Assembly (NCBI GenBank): GCA_964058805.1
Contig: CAXKVV010000492.1
Span: forward strand, 1 to 59,968
Origin: Schoenoplectus triqueter
Lineage: Eukaryota > Streptophyta > Magnoliopsida > Poales > Cyperaceae
Length of the DNA stretch: 59,968 bases
Direction: 5' to 3'
In this document: in pieces, positions 55,779-59,968 of the stretch
Layout: each line of letters starts with the position of its first letter
Numbering within the stretch: position 1 is the first letter of the stretch
Position numbers and translations under genes: made by a program
Notes under the pieces: generated by a model
Seen by the model: only the letters and a program-made list of their open reading frames with translations
Told to the model about the DNA's origin: nothing
Databases searched by the model: none

Positions 55779-58700
55779 ATGTGCATACTCTGCGTCGTCC
55801 AGCGGTGGTCGCGCCGCCTCGCCGCCATGCTCCCCTACCTCGTCATCCCACTCATGCTCCTCTGGGCCCTCTCTCACTTCCTGCCACCTGGTTACCGATT
55901 CGAGGCCACCTCACCTCGGATCGCCTGCGCCGCTGTTCTCCTCCTCACCCTTCTCTGGTACGAGTACATCCTTCCCCGCCTCTCTGCCTGGCGGGCCCGT
56001 CGCTCCGCTAGGCTCCGTGAGCTGCGCCGGGAGCAAGCAATGGAGCTCCACAAGATGCGCAAGACAGCGACCAGACGCTGCCGCAACTGCCTCACACCTT
56101 ATCGGGACCAGAATCCAGGTGGCGGGGGCCGCTTCATGTGCTCTACTTGTGGCCACATCTCCAAACGGCCTGTGCTCGAGCTCCCCGGCCAGGTCGATCA
56201 TTTTGGGGAAAAGAGCAGGTGGTTGTGTAGCCAGTTCTTGAGCACTGATTCCAGCTATTGGTTGGATGAGACTCACAAGTGCTTGTCTCAAGAGAACTCT
56301 TTATCAGTTGGTTGTAAGGTTGGCAAAATTGTATCATTTTGCAGCTTGGTTTTGAGATGGATTTGTAGGAGACTTTTTGGGTTTGGATCATCAGGTGATA
56401 GTGCATCAGGCGATGGCGACCCAAAACGGTCTAAAAGAGGTCAGGGTGCAGGTAATTTGCAAGAGAATAAAACAGATAAAGCAAGAAGAAAAGCTGAAGA
56501 AAAGAGATTAGCAAGGTTAGAGAAGGAAATGCTGGAAGAAGAAGAGAGGAAGCAGCGAGAAGAGGTGGCGAGGCTAGTAGAAGAGAGACGAAAGCTGAGA
56601 GATGAGAAGTTAGAGGCTGAAGAGAGATCAAAAGGTGCCACACCTGTTGGAGAGAGAGATGGCAAGAAAGAGGCCGAGAGAAAGAGACTGGACAGAGAAA
56701 GAAGAAGAGAGAAAGATAGAGGTTCTAGTAAGAGCAACTCTGATTGTGAAGAAATTGATAAGAGGTCTACTAATAGGGAAATTGCGAAAAGAAAAGAGGA
56801 TAAGAAGGGAGATAGTATTGGTATTTGTCAGGTAACTGGTACCAACAAAACTGTACAACAGAGTACTAGGCAAAAGTATTTCAGTACTGTTGCTGGTAAT
56901 TTTAAGGGTTTTTCGGGGGCTTCATTTTTTGGTGGAAGCTACCCAAGTTCTACTCCTAGTGCCCCTTCAGTAAGTAAAGGGCCAAAAACTGGTACTGGGT
57001 TTGGTAACCAGAGTCATATGGTGAAGAGAGATGGTCAAGTTGGAGTTGGTACTGTACATAAGGGTTTGTCAAATGGAGATGATAAGAGCTCTGAGGCAAA
57101 AATCAATCGGCAGGTGGGTTCCGTTAAATATATTTTACTTTTTGTGTAAGTACTGGTAGTGATGGCACAAACCAGCCTCAAACTGTACTGTAAACAATAC
57201 CGCAAACAAGCTCCCTGTGCTGGTAATACTATTATCAGTTGCAATACTTTTTCTTATTAGTCTATTGAATGAGCTTTGGATACTTAACTTTTGCAGCCCA
57301 CCTAACTATGTTGTCTGTAATTCTAAGAACATATCTATAGATTGTGTCTATGTTGTAAGATTTAGTTAAGCCATGAATCTCTAAACACCAAATCAAAAAG
57401 AAATAAAAAATAAAAATTGATTTGCATATGATGCTAAGCAATGCATCTTGTATGGTCCCACCACTCACAGAACCAACATTGTACTTTACTAAAAATATCT
57501 GATGACTGTTCTTGGTGAAAATATGAGTGATAAAATTTTCATGAAAGTTTTCTGTCTCCATCATGGTTTCACTTTTATAAGAGTTTCAGAAAACAAAATA
57601 ATTGTTAGTTTTTCTCATGTTTTTTTAATTGCCCATAAATGGTTACAAAAATTCTGTTTTGTTTTGATTTGAGTTGAGAGATTCATGAAAATTAGTTCTT
57701 TTGAATGCTCTTGTATGCACTTCCATTTTTTTATGAAAAGTTATGTTGAAATGTAGTCTTTCATTTTTCTTTAAAATGAATACAGATTATACAAATTCTT
57801 CTTCTTCTTCTTAACTGTTTTGTGGTTTGAGTTTTTGTGCTTTTATTATTATTTTTTTTTTCTTTTCAAAGTAGAGGTGTGACAGTGTGATAGACCAAAC
57901 TTGATAGACCTCAGTTTGGAGGTATTCAATCCCTCTCAATTTGATAGTTTTAGAGGGGTGTTATTATCCACTGAACTTCTTTCTATTTATGTACTTTTAG
58001 ATTTCTATTAACTTGAGCATTTTGGTTGGTTATTCAAAAAACAGTATCATTAAATAATATCTCAATGCTTACTTTTTTAGCAAGCCTCTTAGATTTTGAT
58101 CTTATCATTAACATACTATTTTCATAATTATTATTGTTATCATTATAATAGCAGAACTTCCCTACAGACTGCCCTTATACTCTATAACATTAATTAGTAG
58201 TAGTTCACCTCCTTCTGTTCACCAGACTGACAGCTCTCTTCCTCTCCCACATTGAGAGAGATTCAAACTCTATTGTTGTTGTTGTTGCTATTAGTATTAG
58301 TATCATTATTATTATTATCTTTCCTGTTATTGTTGTTATTATTATTATTTTCTCTAATTTAGTTTGTGTGTGGTTGATTTTTCTCTAGGTTGTTGCCGAG
58401 AAATTTTTACATTCCGTTAGTTCAGGGGTCTGATTCAATTAAAATTTTTTTGCCTACTTTTAGACCAATTCTGGACTTAACCGTCCTTTTTACACCACTT
58501 CTTATGCTCTCGCTCTCTTTGTAGGTAAATATAGAGAAACAACCTCCTCCACCAGCCCCCAAAAAAGCATGGCACCAGCTCTTCAAGCGGAACCCAGTCT
58601 CTCCTACCCCTGATCAAGCCCCAACAGTGCCAAGTTACCAAAATGGCCATTTTGAGACCTATATCGCACCACCTAACCGCTACTTCAACACACCGCCAAT

Positions 58701-59968
58701 CTTCAGCCGACCAACCTTACATTTCCCCATGTATACTCCACCCAATTCTGGCCTATTCTGTCCGGTTAAAGATACAGTTCCTCCCCCTCCAGTAGTTGAA
58801 GAACAGGAGCAATTTGAAGACCCATCATTTGATCCTGATGCAATTGCATTACTTGGACCTGTTTCAGAATCGCTTGGCAATTTACCCATCGACTTAGGCA
58901 TTGGGTTTATATCAAGTGAAACTGGGAAGACCAGCAAACCTTCTCCTATCCAATCACCATTATTGCGAAGTAGGGTTTCTGATGATAGTCATAAAGCCTT
59001 TTCTTCAGCTGTGCAGGATTCAGGAAGTAATGAAACTGGTTCTTGGCAGCTTTGGGGTGCTCCATTAACCCAAAATGCCCTCGGGTCTGTAGGAGGCAGT
59101 AAGAGTGGATTTGGGCCCAAAGAAGAAACTGGTACAGCAGCAGGTCTTATTGGTGATGTGCATTCTCCAAGGCATTTGGGTGGTATAAGACCTGCTTTGC
59201 CAATAACTTTACCAGTACAGCCAGTCCACGTACCTATGTCAGTGCCTGCACCGATGTCAAATGGTGAGAGCCTTTTTCTGCCTCATAGCACGATGGGTAG
59301 ATTTGGTGCTTCTGTGTTGGATACTGTAAATCACTCTGAGCTTTCGCCAACTCATCACTGGTCAAAGTAAGCACCATCAATGTTTTTCTTAGATATTTAT
59401 TCATTTTTTAAGAAAGACTGAAGTAATTAGATAACTTTCTCTTAAATGAAAAGAGTTTTTTTTTTTTGTATTCTTCTACTTGGAGAAAATCATAAAAACT
59501 TGAATAGGATTTGTTCTACAGCAAGTCAGAAGTATGCTTTTACAAGGTTGGTGCTGGTGCTGACAGTTTTAGTTTATTTTGGCTTGGTATGAAATAGTCT
59601 TACAATATAGAATTGACTGGACAAAGCAAAATCTCATTTTGCTCAATCCAGTTTGCATAGCTATGCATCTCACATGTACCTCCTTCTGGCTTTCTGTTAC
59701 TGTTATTGCCATGTGTTGTTATGTTGAAGTTGATAGTTGTGTAGTTCTTAGTTCCATCATTGTCTGATCCTCACCAGAAGCTGAATAGCCTATTATACAA
59801 AGTCTGAAATTGACTGGGCTTGTAGGAGTTAATCAGCTTAGTTTCCTCAAATTATTTTTCATAAATTAACAAGTTAATTGACTTATCTTATATTACTCGG
59901 CAATCTAATTGTCTTTTTTCTAATGCAACAGCCGGGATCAATGGAGGATGAATGGTCCAAATGAAGCG
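55779..59968 (+). CDS. NST1-like membrane / zinc-ribbon / coiled-coil protein (3' end outside window)
   Basis: Exons visible: 55779-57113, 58525-59366 and 59932-59968 (continues beyond the window), with GT/AG borders and matching phases; about 738 residues so far. It opens MCILCVVQRWSRRLAAML, has two membrane helices (residues about 18-36 and 48-66), a zinc-ribbon-like C101-x2-C104...C121-x2-C124, then a highly charged coiled coil (about 215-330). A low-complexity S/G/P region with a conserved FEDPSFDPDAIALLGPVSES segment follows. Plant homologues are commonly labelled stress response protein NST1-like because of the coiled coil; a true role is not known. The ATG is the first in a GC-rich leader and matches the family start. 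Introns are 57114-58524 and 59367-59931. Confidence 0.88.
57114..58524 (+). other. Intron 1 of the NST1-like gene
   Basis: 1,411-bp AT-rich intron with T-rich runs and short CTT, GTT and ATT trinucleotide repeats (about 57798-57812, 58275-58345). No nested gene is seen. Confidence 0.85.
59367..59931 (+). other. Intron 2 of the NST1-like gene
   Basis: 565-bp intron between GTAAGC donor and a polypyrimidine-CAACAG acceptor; no internal feature is seen. Confidence 0.85.

Overview
The window is nuclear DNA of a flowering plant. Intron-containing genes of plant-specific families (TBL, CASP-like, SCAR/WAVE, P-class PPR) sit in AT-rich intergenic DNA full of Copia and Gypsy LTR retrotransposons and foldback MITEs. 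GC-rich 5' ends in the SCAR, PPR and NST1-like genes hint at a monocot, but this is weak evidence. No tRNA, rRNA or CRISPR array was seen; the only tRNA-like sequences are retroelement primer-binding sites.

Layout. 1-400: last exon of a TRICHOME BIREFRINGENCE-LIKE gene. 401-8861: repeat-rich intergenic DNA with a 378-bp MITE (2167-2544) and a long LTR-like noncoding stretch ending at 8824 in GGGGTGTGACA; its last ~640 bp recur at 53573-54205. 8862-18935: a complete, very young Angela-type Copia element (2,100-bp LTRs with one difference seen by eye, target duplication TTTAC, primer-binding site, gag and pol), with a long leader of tandem repeats and a coding break in the integrase finger. 18936-23263: RNase H relic, three foldback MITEs, and an internally deleted second Copia element. 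23433-25179: two-exon plant gene of unknown function, minus strand. 27240-29630: At4g19440-like PPR gene, minus strand. 31289-39729: a MITE split by an 8.1-kb Athila-like Gypsy element on the minus strand, which has lost reverse transcriptase, RNase H and most of integrase by an in-frame deletion. 39992-40836: three-exon CASP-like gene starting 268 bp beyond the Athila LTR. 41504-50981: 13-exon SCAR/WAVE gene, minus strand, with spliced phase consistent throughout (1,753 codons plus stop). 52356-55570: Copia LTR remnant, second copy of the terminal repeat, and a FAR1-domain fragment. 55779-59968+: NST1-like membrane/zinc-ribbon/coiled-coil gene, running off the window.

The host genes share no evident pathway and look like independent loci. 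SCAR (actin nucleation), CASP-like (membrane scaffold) and TBL (wall polysaccharide acetylation) all touch cell surface or wall biology, but nothing suggests a functional cluster. The most unusual structure is the Angela leader: two ~250-bp units and three 155-bp units each carry a similar stem-loop, and at least one stem change is matched on the other side. Other notable points are the Athila element inserted in the terminal repeat of a MITE just upstream of CASPL, a ~27-residue degenerate repeat array inside SCAR, and a perfect 20-bp palindrome upstream of the PPR gene.
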